From: Candidatus Schekmanbacteria bacterium
GTDB taxonomy: Bacteria > CSSED10-310 > JACPHN01
DNA: 46,123 nucleotides
Assembly: GCA_016188575.1 (NCBI GenBank)
Contig: JACPHN010000123.1
Location: 1 to 46,123 of the forward strand
Reading direction: 5' to 3'
Shown: positions 25,005 to 34,066 of the stretch, one piece after another
Position numbering within the stretch: the stretch's first letter is position 1
Layout: each line of letters opens with the position of its first letter
Made by a program: the position numbers and the translations under genes
The notes under the pieces: generated by a model
Database searches by the model: none
What the model saw: the letters and a program-made list of their open reading frames with translations, nothing else
What the model was told of the DNA's origin: nothing

Positions 25005-27005
25005 ATGCGCTTCGTCGTCGTTCCTCTCCAGCGGCAATCTCGCTCGGCATCGGTACTGGACACAGTTGTTTCGTTACGGCTCCTGATCGTCCTGCTGCCG
25101 ATGACCTTTCCCTCGATCGGCCTCGCTCAATCGCTGTCACTGGCGCCGAGCCTGCCTTCCGGTCAGCCGGTCGGAACGTCGATTTCGTGGGAAGCCGCGG
25201 TGGTTCCGGCAGGAGCGCCGCGAGAATACCGCTTCTCGATCGCCTATGAGGACAACGCCACGCGCGTCGTGAAGGACTATGAGGACACCAGCACGTGGGA
25301 CTGGCTCCCGCTCGAGGAAGGGACCTATCTGATCCGAGCCGACTCTCGCATGCAGGACACGCACGATCAGGTCGTTACCAATTCGGCGTCGTATGAGATC
25401 ACCAGTCGGCTGGGCGCCGCCGAAACCGCCGCCGTGCTCACCAGCCATCCCATGGTGGCGCTGCTGAGCACGCAAAGCTGTCCATTGGAGAGCAGCATGC
25501 TGGTTCAGTTCCGCACCGCGGGCAGCACTGAGGCGTGGCGGCGCACGTCCCCGAAGGACTGCCTGGCGAACCGCACCATGAACTTCTGGGTAGCCGGCAT
25601 GCGGGCGTCGACTGCATACGAGCTGCAGGCCGTGCTGATCGCCGCTGATGGCGCGGAGGAGGAACGCAGCGTCGTGAACATTCAGACAGGCGCGGCTACC
25701 TACACCCTGCCGGACGTCACTGTCGAGGACCCCGCCGATGGTGCCACGAGCACCGCCGACCAAGTGTTATTCGTATCGGCGTTCGGATCCGGCGTCAACC
25801 CACTCCCTCTGGCTCTCGATCTCCAGGGAGAGCTGATCTGGTACTTCCCCGGCTACAGCGAGCGGATCGCGGTATCTACCAATTTGAACGAGGGCGGGAC
25901 CGTGCTGTTGCTGGCGGGCGACGAAAGCGACGTGCAGGGTCAGCTTCTGCAGGAGGTCGATCTGGTGGGCACCGTGGTTCGCCAGACTACCGCCAGGCGC
26001 GTTAGCGAGCAGCTCCAGGCACTTGGCATGGACGAGATCGGCTCGTTCGACCACGAGGCTGTTCGCTTTCCCGATGGCACGACGCTCGTGCAGGGAGGCG
26101 TCGAGAGGCTGATGACGAATGTGCAGGGGTCGGTGGGGCAGGTCGACATCCTGGGTGGCATGATCATCGCTCTGGACGAGGACTGGCAAGTGAAGTGGGC
26201 ATGGAACACGTTTGACCATATCGATATCAATCGCCGCGCAACCCTCAATGAAAAATGTTACGACGGTCTGCCTGGATGTCCACCATTGTTTCTCGATGAT
26301 GTAGCTAATGATTGGATTCATGGAAACACGATCGTATATTCGCAGTCCGATGGAAACCTATTGTATTCAATGAGGAGCCAGGATTGGGTCATCAAGATTG
26401 ATTACAAAGATGGTGCCGGCTCCGGGGACATTGTATGGAGTCTTGGGCCGGATGGCACGATCCAACTATCATCTGGAACCGATGAGGACTGGTTTACCCA
26501 TCAGCACGGACCACGATACATAGATCCATCGAAAATCGCGATTTTCGACAATGGAAATGTTCGGTGCAGCGGCGATCTACAGTGTATGAGCCGCGGGCAA
26601 GTATGGAATATCGACGAGACTGACAGAGTTGCTTCAGTATCCCTCAATCACGAGATGGCCTACTCGCTAGCTCTCGGTATGGCACAGAAACTGACCAATG
26701 GGAACTTGCTTTTCACCTCGGGATGGCAGCGAGACAACACAGGAGAAAGCACAGAGCTTACCGCAGACAGCATCGCAACCTTCGCGATTCGAATCGATAC
26801 CAACCTTTATCGCACCTGGCGCGTGCCGAATCTGTATGCTCCGACGTTTCAGCTTTATGAGACCGCGGTCCCGGTCGGAGCGCCGAGCCGGTTCATCGTG
26901 TGCATGGGAGTAGCGATGATCCTCGCTGCGCCCGCGGTCTCTCGGCGCGATTCATCGCGCGCTCAAGCGATCTTGCTTGCGCCCGTCTACAGGTCGCGGT
27001 GCTGA
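25005..27005 (+). CDS. exported arylsulfotransferase-family protein (ASST-like beta-propeller)
   Basis: 666 residues; signal-like segment LRLLIVLLPMTFPSIGLAQ near residues 25-43. An N-terminal Fn-like part is followed by a six-bladed propeller of the bacterial arylsulfotransferase type: LALDLQGELIWYFPGY, FDHEAVRFPDGTTLVQGG, DWIHGNTIVYSQSDGNLLYS with MRSQDWVIKID, DWFTHQHGPRYID, and LNHEMAYSLALGMAQKLTNG. The His residues of HGN and HQHG sit where ASST has its sulfate-transfer histidines; the donor and acceptor here are unknown. The tail has VPVGAPSRFIVCMGVAMILA then SRR, like a sorting signal, and about 20 extra residues run through a REP-like palindrome. The part from ~26200 to ~26850 is clearly AT-richer than the rest. 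The 3' end overlaps the convergent methyltransferase by 19 nt. Confidence 0.78.
   Translation: MRFVVVPLQRQSRSASVLDTVVSLRLLIVLLPMTFPSIGLAQSLSLAPSLPSGQPVGTSISWEAAVVPAGAPREYRFSIAYEDNATRVVKDYEDTSTWDWLPLEEGTYLIRADSRMQDTHDQVVTNSASYEITSRLGAAETAAVLTSHPMVALLSTQSCPLESSMLVQFRTAGSTEAWRRTSPKDCLANRTMNFWVAGMRASTAYELQAVLIAADGAEEERSVVNIQTGAATYTLPDVTVEDPADGATSTADQVLFVSAFGSGVNPLPLALDLQGELIWYFPGYSERIAVSTNLNEGGTVLLLAGDESDVQGQLLQEVDLVGTVVRQTTARRVSEQLQALGMDEIGSFDHEAVRFPDGTTLVQGGVERLMTNVQGSVGQVDILGGMIIALDEDWQVKWAWNTFDHIDINRRATLNEKCYDGLPGCPPLFLDDVANDWIHGNTIVYSQSDGNLLYSMRSQDWVIKIDYKDGAGSGDIVWSLGPDGTIQLSSGTDEDWFTHQHGPRYIDPSKIAIFDNGNVRCSGDLQCMSRGQVWNIDETDRVASVSLNHEMAYSLALGMAQKLTNGNLLFTSGWQRDNTGESTELTADSIATFAIRIDTNLYRTWRVPNLYAPTFQLYETAVPVGAPSRFIVCMGVAMILAAPAVSRRDSSRAQAILLAPVYRSRC
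26945..26960. repeat. REP-like palindrome inside the sulfotransferase 3' end
   Basis: GCGCGA, loop TTCA, TCGCGC: same stem and loop as the core of 17018-17045. It lies between two convergent genes and supplies codons after the SRR that should end the sorting signal, so its insertion probably extended the reading frame. Confidence 0.55.
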
Positions 27006-27901
27006 GCGCCCCGCAGCGGCGCGCCGCGCGTCGCGAAGACGAAGAACATGAACGGCAGCGGTTGTCCGAGCCGCGTTTCTTTCGTGAAGTACCGCTCGGC
27101 CGCCGCCGTCGCCGGCGTGAGCTGCGCCAGTGCCCAACCCTGCTCCTGCAAGAAGGGCGCGGCCCGCTCTCTGTCCAGCCCCCACTGTATCGGTTCGCCG
27201 CGGCGCCGGCAGTAGTCGCGGTGCGCCCGGGCGGCGCGGTCGTTTCGCCGCCCGTCCACCACCGCGGCGTCAATCGTGTCGAACACGAGCTCACTACCCG
27301 GCGGCGCCCATGCTGCGAGATCCGCCAGTGTCTGGCGCACCGATGCTTCCGTCAGATACCAGGCGACGCCCTCCCAGATAATGAGCACGGGGTCGACGCC
27401 GGCCTGAATTTCGTCGAGCACGCGCCGCAAGGGGACCGCCTCCAAGTCGGCCGCGCGCAGCTCGATCCGCTCCCGAGGCGTGCCGAACCAGCCGTTTTTT
27501 TCCAGCACGGCGCGTTTCACCGCCTGCGTGTCCGGATGGTCGATCTCGACAAAGGTGGCGCCGTGCGAGCTGAACCGCAGGGCACGCGAGTCGAAACCGG
27601 CCCCCAGGAGAACTACCCTCCGCACGCCGGAGCCCAGAGACTTGCGCAGCGCGTCGTCGAAGGTGCGGTGGCGCAGGCCGATGTAGGAGATCGCCCCCGG
27701 ATTGAGCACCTCGATCCCCCAGCGCAGCAGGCAACGGGCAGGCGCAAACCGCGAAATCGCCGCCAGGAAGCGGTAGCGCCCGACGACGAAGCGCTCGGCG
27801 AAAGGATCTTCCACCAGGCGATCCGCCACGGGATAGCGGCACATGCCCGCGCGGATTGCGGCCATGGCCTCTGCCGTCTCGCTGTGTTGTCCTCGACGCA
27901 T
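26987..27901 (-). CDS. class I SAM-dependent methyltransferase, leucine carboxymethyltransferase-like (TIGR00027 type)
   Basis: 304 residues. The family motifs are clear: RYPVADRLVEDPFAERFV, the SAM-binding RRVVLLGAGFDSRALRF (GAGFDSR), FVEIDHPDTQAVKRAVLE with the acidic adenosine ligand, and LIIWEGVAWYLTEASVRQTL. Actinobacterial and delta relatives of this group are poorly characterised and often act on small molecules; the acceptor is unknown here. The ATG at 27901 gives a normal length. It is convergent with, and overlaps by 19 nt, the sulfotransferase. Confidence 0.88.
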   Translation of the reverse strand: MRRGQHSETAEAMAAIRAGMCRYPVADRLVEDPFAERFVVGRYRFLAAISRFAPARCLLRWGIEVLNPGAISYIGLRHRTFDDALRKSLGSGVRRVVLLGAGFDSRALRFSSHGATFVEIDHPDTQAVKRAVLEKNGWFGTPRERIELRAADLEAVPLRRVLDEIQAGVDPVLIIWEGVAWYLTEASVRQTLADLAAWAPPGSELVFDTIDAAVVDGRRNDRAARAHRDYCRRRGEPIQWGLDRERAAPFLQEQGWALAQLTPATAAAERYFTKETRLGQPLPFMFFVFATRGAPLRGAQHRDL

Positions 27902-27931
27902 TATGGGCGCCCTCGCCGGTGGTCTGCCACG

Positions 27932-29495
27932 TCAGATTGAATTGAAGAGCTGCGTCTCACCCGCCGCCTGGTTGGTGGCCACCGTGTGCTGGTGGTAGTG
28001 CATGGCGATGCGAATCAAATAGTTCAGCGTCAACGTCGGGCTGCGGCGCGCGCGAACAATGCCCCACAGCCGCGCCCGGTACTCCCTGCGCAGCGCACGA
28101 TCGGCGATTCCGCCCAGCAGTCGCCAGCAGACCACGAGTGAGATCAGCAGCGTGCGCATCTGCACCCACACCGCGGCCAGCGGGTGGCTTCGCCAGTACC
28201 GCGCCATGCCGGTCGCGATGGGCAGGCGGTGGTCGATGTACAATTCATCAAGGCGATCGAAATACGCGCGCGGCGACGTCACGTCGAGCAGCAACTGCAA
28301 GTAGCCGTCGCGAAGCTGCTCGCGCGTCATTTGCAGCGGCACGACATTCGTTCCGAGCGCGGGCCGGTCGTCCGGATCGAGCCTTCTTTCGCGCTCGAGC
28401 CGTGCGTGCAGCGGCATCTTCGGAATCGCCGTCAGCAAGCCGACCATCGCGCTCGGGATGCGGCTCTGCTCCACGAACCGCCGGTGCTCTTCGAAGACGT
28501 GCGCGTCATCGTTGTCGAACCCGACGATCATCCCGCACATCAGCTCGATTCCCGCCTGCTGAATCCGGTGCAGGCGCTCGAGGATCGTGCCGTCCGCGGG
28601 GCGCACGTTCTGAAATTTCTTGGTTTCCCGCAACGATCGCTCGTTGGGGCTCTCGATGCCAACGAACACGCTGTTGATGTTGGCTTCGACCATCAACCGC
28701 ATCAGCTCCGGATCTTCCGCAAGCTCCAGCAAGGCTTCGGTAAAGAAGGACATCGGATAACCGTGCCGCTGCTGGTAGGCGATCAGCGCGTGGAGCACCG
28801 GCCTGATCGCTTTCTTGTTGCCGATGAAGTTGTCATCGACGATGAACGACATCGGCATGCCGTGCGCGCGCAGTGCGTCGACCTCGGCGACGAGCTGGTC
28901 CGGTGTCTTCAGCCGCGGCCGCCTCCCAAAGGTGACGATGATGTCACAGAACTCGCATTGATGCGGGCAGCCGCGCGACACCTGGACGCTGCCGAATGCA
29001 TAGTGCTGCATCTTCAGCAGCTCGAAGCGAGGCGCCGGCACGGTCGTCATGTCGGTGGGGGCGCTCTGCTCGTAGCGGCGGCGGTGGCGGCGCTCCTGCC
29101 AGTCGAGCAGGAACTCGGGCCAGGTGCTCTCGGCCTCGCCAACGAATATGACGTCGGCCAGCTCGCCGAAATATTCTTCGCTGACGGTGACCCACGCGCC
29201 GCCGACGACGACAAACGCGCCGCGCCGCTTCAGCTCCACGAGGATTTCCCATGCGCGCGCGTTGTACGCTCATACCCGTCAGGCCGACGATGTCGGCGCG
29301 TGCGGCGCGCTCGAAATCGATCGGTTCGACGTTTTCGTCGATGATCGTGATGTTGTGCCGCCGCGGTGTGAGGGCCGCAAGCAGCGGCAGACAGGCGACG
29401 GGCACCGTGGCGCGCTTGCCGAAAAACGGCAGCGAGAGCTCGAGGCCCCAGTAGGAGACCTGGAACTTCGGATTGATGAGAGCGATTTCAGCCAT
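27932..29495 (-). pseudogene. B12-binding-type radical SAM protein (DUF4070), frameshifted
   Basis: The N-terminal ~82 codons (from the ATG at 29495) read MAEIALINPKFQVSYWGLEL and later IIDENVEPIDFERAARADIV and GLTGMSVQRARM, a cobalamin-binding-type Rossmann domain. At about 29250 the homology changes frame and continues ILVELKRRGAFVVVGGAWVT. The rest has the radical SAM motif SRGCPHQCEFCDI (CxxxCxxC) near residue 180, FIVDDNFIGNKKAI, VFVGIESPNE and a DUF4070-type C-terminal domain. Two bases appear to be missing: restoring them gives a 522-codon gene of normal length. Similar proteins modify lipids, hopanoids or natural products; the substrate is unknown. Indel error and real mutation both remain possible. 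Confidence 0.82.
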
Positions 29496-29691
29496 GTTGA
29501 CGACAACAGCCCGAGCCGGGCGGGATTGTTCCGAGGCGCGACCGACAACCTAAGGCCGAACGCGGCGACCCGTCAAGAACCGCTCCCCACGAGGGGCGGC
29601 AGACGCGGCAGGGCGCTGTCAGCGGCCAGGCTCGAGTGAGCCTACTTGAAAACGCGGCTCGCCACCCCCACAATAGCGCAAACCGCGCGCA

Positions 29692-31551
29692 ATGGCGCGA
29701 AGCATGGCGGAACCGGCAGTGGACGAATACCCCCAGCAATCAGCTCGGCTCGTATGCACCGGCATGCTGGTGCTGCTCGGAGCAGCTCAGGAAACAGCCT
29801 TCCCGATCGCGCTTGTCGAAGGGCAAGAGCTGTGGATCGGTAGCGGCCCCGATGCGCACATTCGCCTTCGCGACCCGCTCGTGTCCCGGCGGCACGCCGT
29901 CTTGCGCGGTGCGGGCGTCTCCCTGATCCTCCGTGACGCCGGCAGCACGAATGGCACGAAGGTCAATGGGGTCCCGATCGGCCAACACGAGCTGCGAGCG
30001 GGGGACGTCATTACAGTTGGCGGATCCGCGGCGCTGCGGTGGCTGCCGGCCGCTCGCGGGCAGCACGGGGATCAGGCCACCACGGTGCTGCGGGGACAGG
30101 AATGGTCAGAGCCATTGCCCCCGGCGTTGCCGCTCGCGGCCCCGAGCCGTGGCGGCCGCTCGCTGGTCCACCCCGCGCTGCCATTCGCCCTGGGTGCCCT
30201 GTCCGTGCTCGTCGCCGCGGGTTTGATCTGGGCCGGCGTGACCTACTTGCGAAATGGAGGGTCCCTTTCGCGCGAGGCGAAGGCGTTCGCGGGTGCGACA
30301 GGCCGGGCCGAGGCGGGCGCGGCTCCAGGGAGGTCTACGGCGCCGGCGCCGGCGATCGCGGCCAACGAACGGACGGCCACCGCCACGCTCGCCGCCATCG
30401 CCGCCGCGCAGCTCGACTATCTGACCGTAGGCCCGACCGGCTGCTTCGCGACGAGCTTTGCGGCGCTCGCCGAGATTCCCTCGGCCGCCCGCTACCTCAG
30501 TGCCGAGGTGATCCGCGGCGAGCGCGCCGGCTACACGTTTCAGCTTGCACCCGGCAGCGACGGCTGCACGGAGTACCTCGCGCTGGCCGCGCCCACGCGA
30601 CCCGGCGAAACGGGACGCACCCGCTATGCCGTCGATCAGCACGAAAAGGTGCGCCTTGCCCAGCCGTTCCCCGATCTCGAGATTTTCGCCGAGATCCCGC
30701 CCGAGAAGCGAGACGTGAACGCGTCACTGGCGCGCTGTCAGGCCGGCACGCCGGAGGCCTGCACGGACGCGGGCAATCTCTTTACCCGCGGCCTGGGCGT
30801 GGCCATCGACGACATGGCGGCTCTGGACCTCTACGAAAAGGCGTGCGCTGGCAAGCACGGCAAGGGGTGCGCGCATGCCGGTATCGCCTACCTGTATGGC
30901 CAGGGGGCGGAGAAAAACCCAGACGCAGCGCGACCCTTGCTGTCTTTGGCGTGCGAGCTCGGTGATCTCATGAGCTGCGTGCGCCACGCCGAGCTGGTCG
31001 AGGGTTACCAGACCCCAACGGGCGACGCGCCGTTGGCGGCGAGCTCCTATGAGAAGGCGTGCACCGTGCAATTCGCGGGCGGCTGCCTCGGTCTGGGGGA
31101 TCTGTACGCGTCTGGACGGGGCGGCGTGCCGGAGGACCCGGCGCGCGCGCTGCGGGCTTATGAGCTGGCGTGCCAGGGCGGGTTTTACCAGGGATGCGGG
31201 ATCGCGGCGCACTTGCTCGAGGAGGGCCGCGGCGCTGTCGCGGACGTCGCCGCCGCGCAGCGTCTGTACGGCCTCGCTTGTGACGGCGGCGATGCGCCGT
31301 CCTGTGACCGCCTTGGCGAGGCTCACCGCGACGGGCGCTTCGGTCTGGCGCCGGACGATCGCGCCGCGCTGACGTTCTTCTTGCGCTCGTGTGAGCTGAT
31401 CGGACCCGCCGGCTGCAAGGCGGCGGGGGACATGCTCGGGGCCGGTCGCGGCGCGGCTCGCGACCCGGGAAAAGCCGGAGAGCTCTACGGTCGTGCCTGT
31501 CACTGGGGTGACGAGGGCGGCTGCGAAGCGGCGGCCGGCGAACCGCGGTAA
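29692..31551 (+). CDS. FHA domain - transmembrane - pilin-like - Sel1 repeat protein
   Basis: 619 residues with an unusual order. FHA domain ~30-118: LWIGSGPDAHIRLRDPLVSR with RHAVL, then GSTNGTKVNGVPI, holding the phosphothreonine-binding Ser, Arg, Asn residues. A single membrane helix follows at ~162-187 (LPFALGALSVLVAAGLIWAGV). Residues ~223-330 resemble the globular part of type IV pilin/pseudopilin-like domains (LAAIAAAQLDYLTVGPTGCF ... YTFQLAPGSDGCTEYLALAA). From ~345 to the end are Cys-paired Sel1/TPR-like repeats (ACTDAGNLFTRGLGVAIDD type) as in Hcp-like proteins. The FHA part would be cytoplasmic and the repeats outside, linking a Ser/Thr-kinase signal to an envelope scaffold. Start 29692 or 29704; no strong ribosome binding site is seen. 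Confidence 0.82.
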   Translation: MARSMAEPAVDEYPQQSARLVCTGMLVLLGAAQETAFPIALVEGQELWIGSGPDAHIRLRDPLVSRRHAVLRGAGVSLILRDAGSTNGTKVNGVPIGQHELRAGDVITVGGSAALRWLPAARGQHGDQATTVLRGQEWSEPLPPALPLAAPSRGGRSLVHPALPFALGALSVLVAAGLIWAGVTYLRNGGSLSREAKAFAGATGRAEAGAAPGRSTAPAPAIAANERTATATLAAIAAAQLDYLTVGPTGCFATSFAALAEIPSAARYLSAEVIRGERAGYTFQLAPGSDGCTEYLALAAPTRPGETGRTRYAVDQHEKVRLAQPFPDLEIFAEIPPEKRDVNASLARCQAGTPEACTDAGNLFTRGLGVAIDDMAALDLYEKACAGKHGKGCAHAGIAYLYGQGAEKNPDAARPLLSLACELGDLMSCVRHAELVEGYQTPTGDAPLAASSYEKACTVQFAGGCLGLGDLYASGRGGVPEDPARALRAYELACQGGFYQGCGIAAHLLEEGRGAVADVAAAQRLYGLACDGGDAPSCDRLGEAHRDGRFGLAPDDRAALTFFLRSCELIGPAGCKAAGDMLGAGRGAARDPGKAGELYGRACHWGDEGGCEAAAGEPR

Positions 31552-31570
31552 GGGCCGGCGCGCTCCCTGT

Positions 31571-31658
31571 CTATTGCCTGCGGACGCGGAACCGGAAGAC
31601 TTTCTCGTCGTTCTTCGATTCTTGATCGGTGCTCGGTGAGACTTCATCGAGCTTGATG
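31571..31658 (-). pseudogene. 3' fragment of a gene cut by the IS605-type element
   Basis: Immediately beyond the element's right end, one frame reads NIKLDEVSPSTDQESKNDEK and VFRFRVRRQ, then stop. The even hydrophilic composition and codon use look coding, but no matching 5' part is evident on the far side of the element. It may be a chance frame. Confidence 0.3.
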
Positions 31659-31720
31659 TTGACATCCTCTCCGGCCTGAAGGTCGAGAGATTCCTGGGAG
31701 CTAAGCCGCAACCGGCTTGA
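31659..31720 (-). ncRNA. right end and omega-RNA scaffold of the TnpB element
   Basis: On the minus strand the TnpB stop is followed by a hairpin CTCTC..GAGAG (31667-31689) with a CCTTCAGG core, then GAGGATGTCAA ending at 31659. This is the standard right-end layout of IS200/IS605-type elements, where the RNA made from the 3' end of tnpB forms the scaffold. The guide would be the flanking bases from 31658 downward (CATCAAGCTCGATGAAGTC). Confidence 0.6.
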
Positions 31721-32876
31721 TAGCTCCACAGGCAGACAGGGCTTGCCCAGCCCCCAAGACATTTTTCGCGGCGTTGAGATCGGCGTTCTCGCTGTGCCCG
31801 CATTGGACGCAGCGGAACACGGCCTGGCAGGGCCGGTTTTCCGCCGCGGTGTGACCGCAGGCGCTGCAGCGGCGCGACGTATCCCGGGGCGGTACCAGGA
31901 ACAGGGTGCCACCGAGCCACCGCAGCTTGTAGGCGAGCTGGCGCCGAAACTCGTACCAGCCTCGATCCAGGATCGCCTTGTTGAGGCCGCTCTTGGCCTT
32001 GACGTTGCGGCCGGGGTCTTCGGTCGTTCCCTTGGCCGAGGCGCTCATGTTCGCGACCTTCAGATCTTCGAGGTAAACCGTTGCGTGGGTTTTGCCGGTC
32101 CTCGTTGAGACCTTATGCAGGAAATCGTTTCGGGCGTCGGCGATGCGGATGTGCAGGCGGCTGATCCTGGCCTTCTGCTCTTTCCAGTTGGCCGAGCCCT
32201 TTTGCTTGCGAGCAAGACGGCGTTGTTCGAGCGCGAGCTTGTCTTCGAGCTTGCGAAAACTGTCGAGCGGCTCGACGACTTCGCCGCTGGAAAACGTGAC
32301 GAACCGGGCAATGCCCAAATCGCCACCGACTTCGGTGGTCGAAGGATGAATGGGCTCGGCAATCTCGCGCTCGGTCTGGATCGAGACGTACCAGTGTTCG
32401 CCGCGGCGAGAAACGGTGACGACCGCGGGCGTGCCCACCACGGGCCGACTATCGCGGTAGCGGACCCAGCCGATCTTGGGAAGGAACACGCGACCGCTCT
32501 CAAGCTTGAGCTGCTTCGGATCGGGATAGCGAAACGAGTCGAGGTCGCGGCCTTTTTTCTTGAACCGAGGCATCCGTTTCGCGCTGGATTTGGAGAGACC
32601 GTCGCGCAAGGCCCGGCTGAGATCGCGCAGCGTTTGCTGCTGCGTGTGGACAGGGCACTCCGCGAGAAAGGCGGTCGCCGGGTCGTGGCGCCAGACCGTG
32701 AGCAGGGCGCACAATTCCGCGTACCCGAGCAGCTTTTCGCCGGTACCGAGACGCTCGAGCTCAATGGCCAGCGCCCGGTTCCAGACGAAGCGTGCACAAC
32801 CAGCAATGCGACCCAATTGTTGCTCGATCGCTTGGTTGGTCTTCAGTCTGTACTTGAACGCCTTGCGGATTACCAT
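31701..32876 (-). CDS. tnpB: RNA-guided endonuclease TnpB (IS605 OrfB family)
   Basis: 391 residues from the ATG at 32876 (MVIRKAFKYRLKTNQAIEQQ); ATGs further upstream add only leader sequence. The RuvC-like catalytic residues are all present: Asp in GGDLGIARFVTFS, Glu in VYLEDLKVANMS and Asp in ENADLNAAKN. The zinc ribbon has CSACG and CVQCG. The N-terminal HTH and wedge region (ARFVWNRALA, LRDLSRAL) are normal. It therefore looks active as a transposon-encoded nuclease that cuts the empty donor site with its omega-RNA. Related to Cas12. No TnpA is nearby. Confidence 0.93.
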   Translation of the reverse strand: MVIRKAFKYRLKTNQAIEQQLGRIAGCARFVWNRALAIELERLGTGEKLLGYAELCALLTVWRHDPATAFLAECPVHTQQQTLRDLSRALRDGLSKSSAKRMPRFKKKGRDLDSFRYPDPKQLKLESGRVFLPKIGWVRYRDSRPVVGTPAVVTVSRRGEHWYVSIQTEREIAEPIHPSTTEVGGDLGIARFVTFSSGEVVEPLDSFRKLEDKLALEQRRLARKQKGSANWKEQKARISRLHIRIADARNDFLHKVSTRTGKTHATVYLEDLKVANMSASAKGTTEDPGRNVKAKSGLNKAILDRGWYEFRRQLAYKLRWLGGTLFLVPPRDTSRRCSACGHTAAENRPCQAVFRCVQCGHSENADLNAAKNVLGAGQALSACGAIKPVAA

Positions 32877-33111
32877 GGAGAACATATAGTACCATTGCAC
32901 GAACATTGCAAGTATCGTAGCGAGGCGATACAAACTCGCACAGGCGAGCAAGCCAACTACGAAGAAAAGAGCAAGAGTGCCTCACTCCGGTCTGAAGGCC
33001 GAAGCTTGCGGCGCGAGACCGGGTCACCCCCGCTCGGATGCCAGTCAATAGCGCCGCAGCAGCGAGGCTACCCCGTTCTTCGCGAGCCGCCGAAGCCCAG
33101 AAGCTGCTGGC

Positions 33112-33675
33112 CTAGAACAGACCAGGCAACAAGCGCTTCGTGCGCGCGCGATACGCCGCATAGTCCGGGCCGAATGCCCGCGCGAGCGCCGCTTCCTCCA
33201 CGGCGATGCGGTTGGCCAACGCCAGGCCGATCGGAACCAGTAGCACGCCGAGGCTCAGCCAGTTCGCGAAGTACACCCCGAGCCCAAGAAAGGCCACCAG
33301 CAGACCGGTATAGGAAGGGTGGCGTACGTGGCGGTAGACGCCGGTCTCGACGAGAGCGTGATCGCGCTGCACCGCCACATCCACGGTGAACATGCGGCCG
33401 AGCGACAAGATCGCTACCCAGCGAATCGCCATACCACCTCCGATCAGCACTGCGACGAGTAAGTCATGAAGCCAAGGGGGCAGAAGCAGCTCGGTCACCG
33501 CCACTTGCCGCATGAAGATGGCCATCACGACACTCGCGGCAATGACCATCCACAGCACGCGCAGAGAATTTCGGTCCGCGACCGCCGCCGTGCTCGGCCG
33601 CGCGCGCCGAAAAAACGCGAGCGCAATCTCGGAGGCCGGAAAGATCACTATCGCGATCCAGGCAACGGTCCGCAT
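33112..33675 (-). CDS. isoprenylcysteine carboxyl methyltransferase (ICMT)-like membrane protein
   Basis: 187 residues from the ATG at 33675; an upstream ATG at 33762 adds an Arg-rich stretch unlikely to be real. Four to five membrane helices are visible. The C-terminal ICMT/PEMT signature is clear: LVETGVYRHVRHPSYTGLLV, then a helix and EEAALARAFGPDYAAYRART. In such enzymes this region binds SAM at the membrane. Bacterial members methylate unknown small or membrane substrates. It lies just left of the TnpB element's boundary, with its stop at 33112. Confidence 0.85.
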   Translation of the reverse strand: MRTVAWIAIVIFPASEIALAFFRRARPSTAAVADRNSLRVLWMVIAASVVMAIFMRQVAVTELLLPPWLHDLLVAVLIGGGMAIRWVAILSLGRMFTVDVAVQRDHALVETGVYRHVRHPSYTGLLVAFLGLGVYFANWLSLGVLLVPIGLALANRIAVEEAALARAFGPDYAAYRARTKRLLPGLF

Positions 33676-34066
33676 CCACGCCTTCTCCACTCCAGGGCCC
33701 GACACCGCCGCCGCCGGGCTGCGTGATCCCCGGCGAGCGCGGCGACATGGCTTCGCCAGCACCCCATCATAGGATCACACGATCATGCGCGCACCTATCT
33801 TGAGGCGTCAAGCGCTGTAGCCCTTCCTGAATCCACCGCCTGGTCGACTGCAAGCTGCGCGGAGTGCGCATCACGCGGAATGCGCATCACCGAAACCCCC
33901 CATCTCACCTCCCCCTGCACCAGGCGGGAGGGACGGAGGGGGCACCGTCGCGCCTACGGTGAATGGGCGCTGGATTCCGGCAATCGCGGCGGCTGGCAAG
34001 CAACGCGCGCTGTTGTTACCATACACGGCAAATCCCTTCCGCTCACCCTGTTCGGGAGAAACCGCC
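33676..34066. other. intergenic region upstream of the envelope operon
   Basis: About 390 nt without a convincing gene. It contains a short direct repeat, TGCGCATCAC, near 33868 and 33883, and a GC-rich palindrome-like stretch round 33907-33943 (CACCTCCCCCTGCACC / GGCGGGAGGGACGGAGGGG). The promoter of the operon starting with sppA must lie here; I see no clear consensus. Confidence 0.4.

Larger units (their letters stand above)
31659..33043 (-). mobile_element. IS200/IS605-superfamily element (IS1341-like, TnpB only)
   Basis: The element contains tnpB and no tnpA, so it needs a TnpA acting in trans. The right end is the hairpin plus GTCAA at 31659. For the left end, TTGAC on the minus strand (33044-33048) is a suitable target/TAM pentanucleotide, which would put the left boundary at 33043; this end is a proposal. 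A TTGCA/TGCAA hairpin lies just upstream of tnpB (about 32894-32910). Confidence 0.6.
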
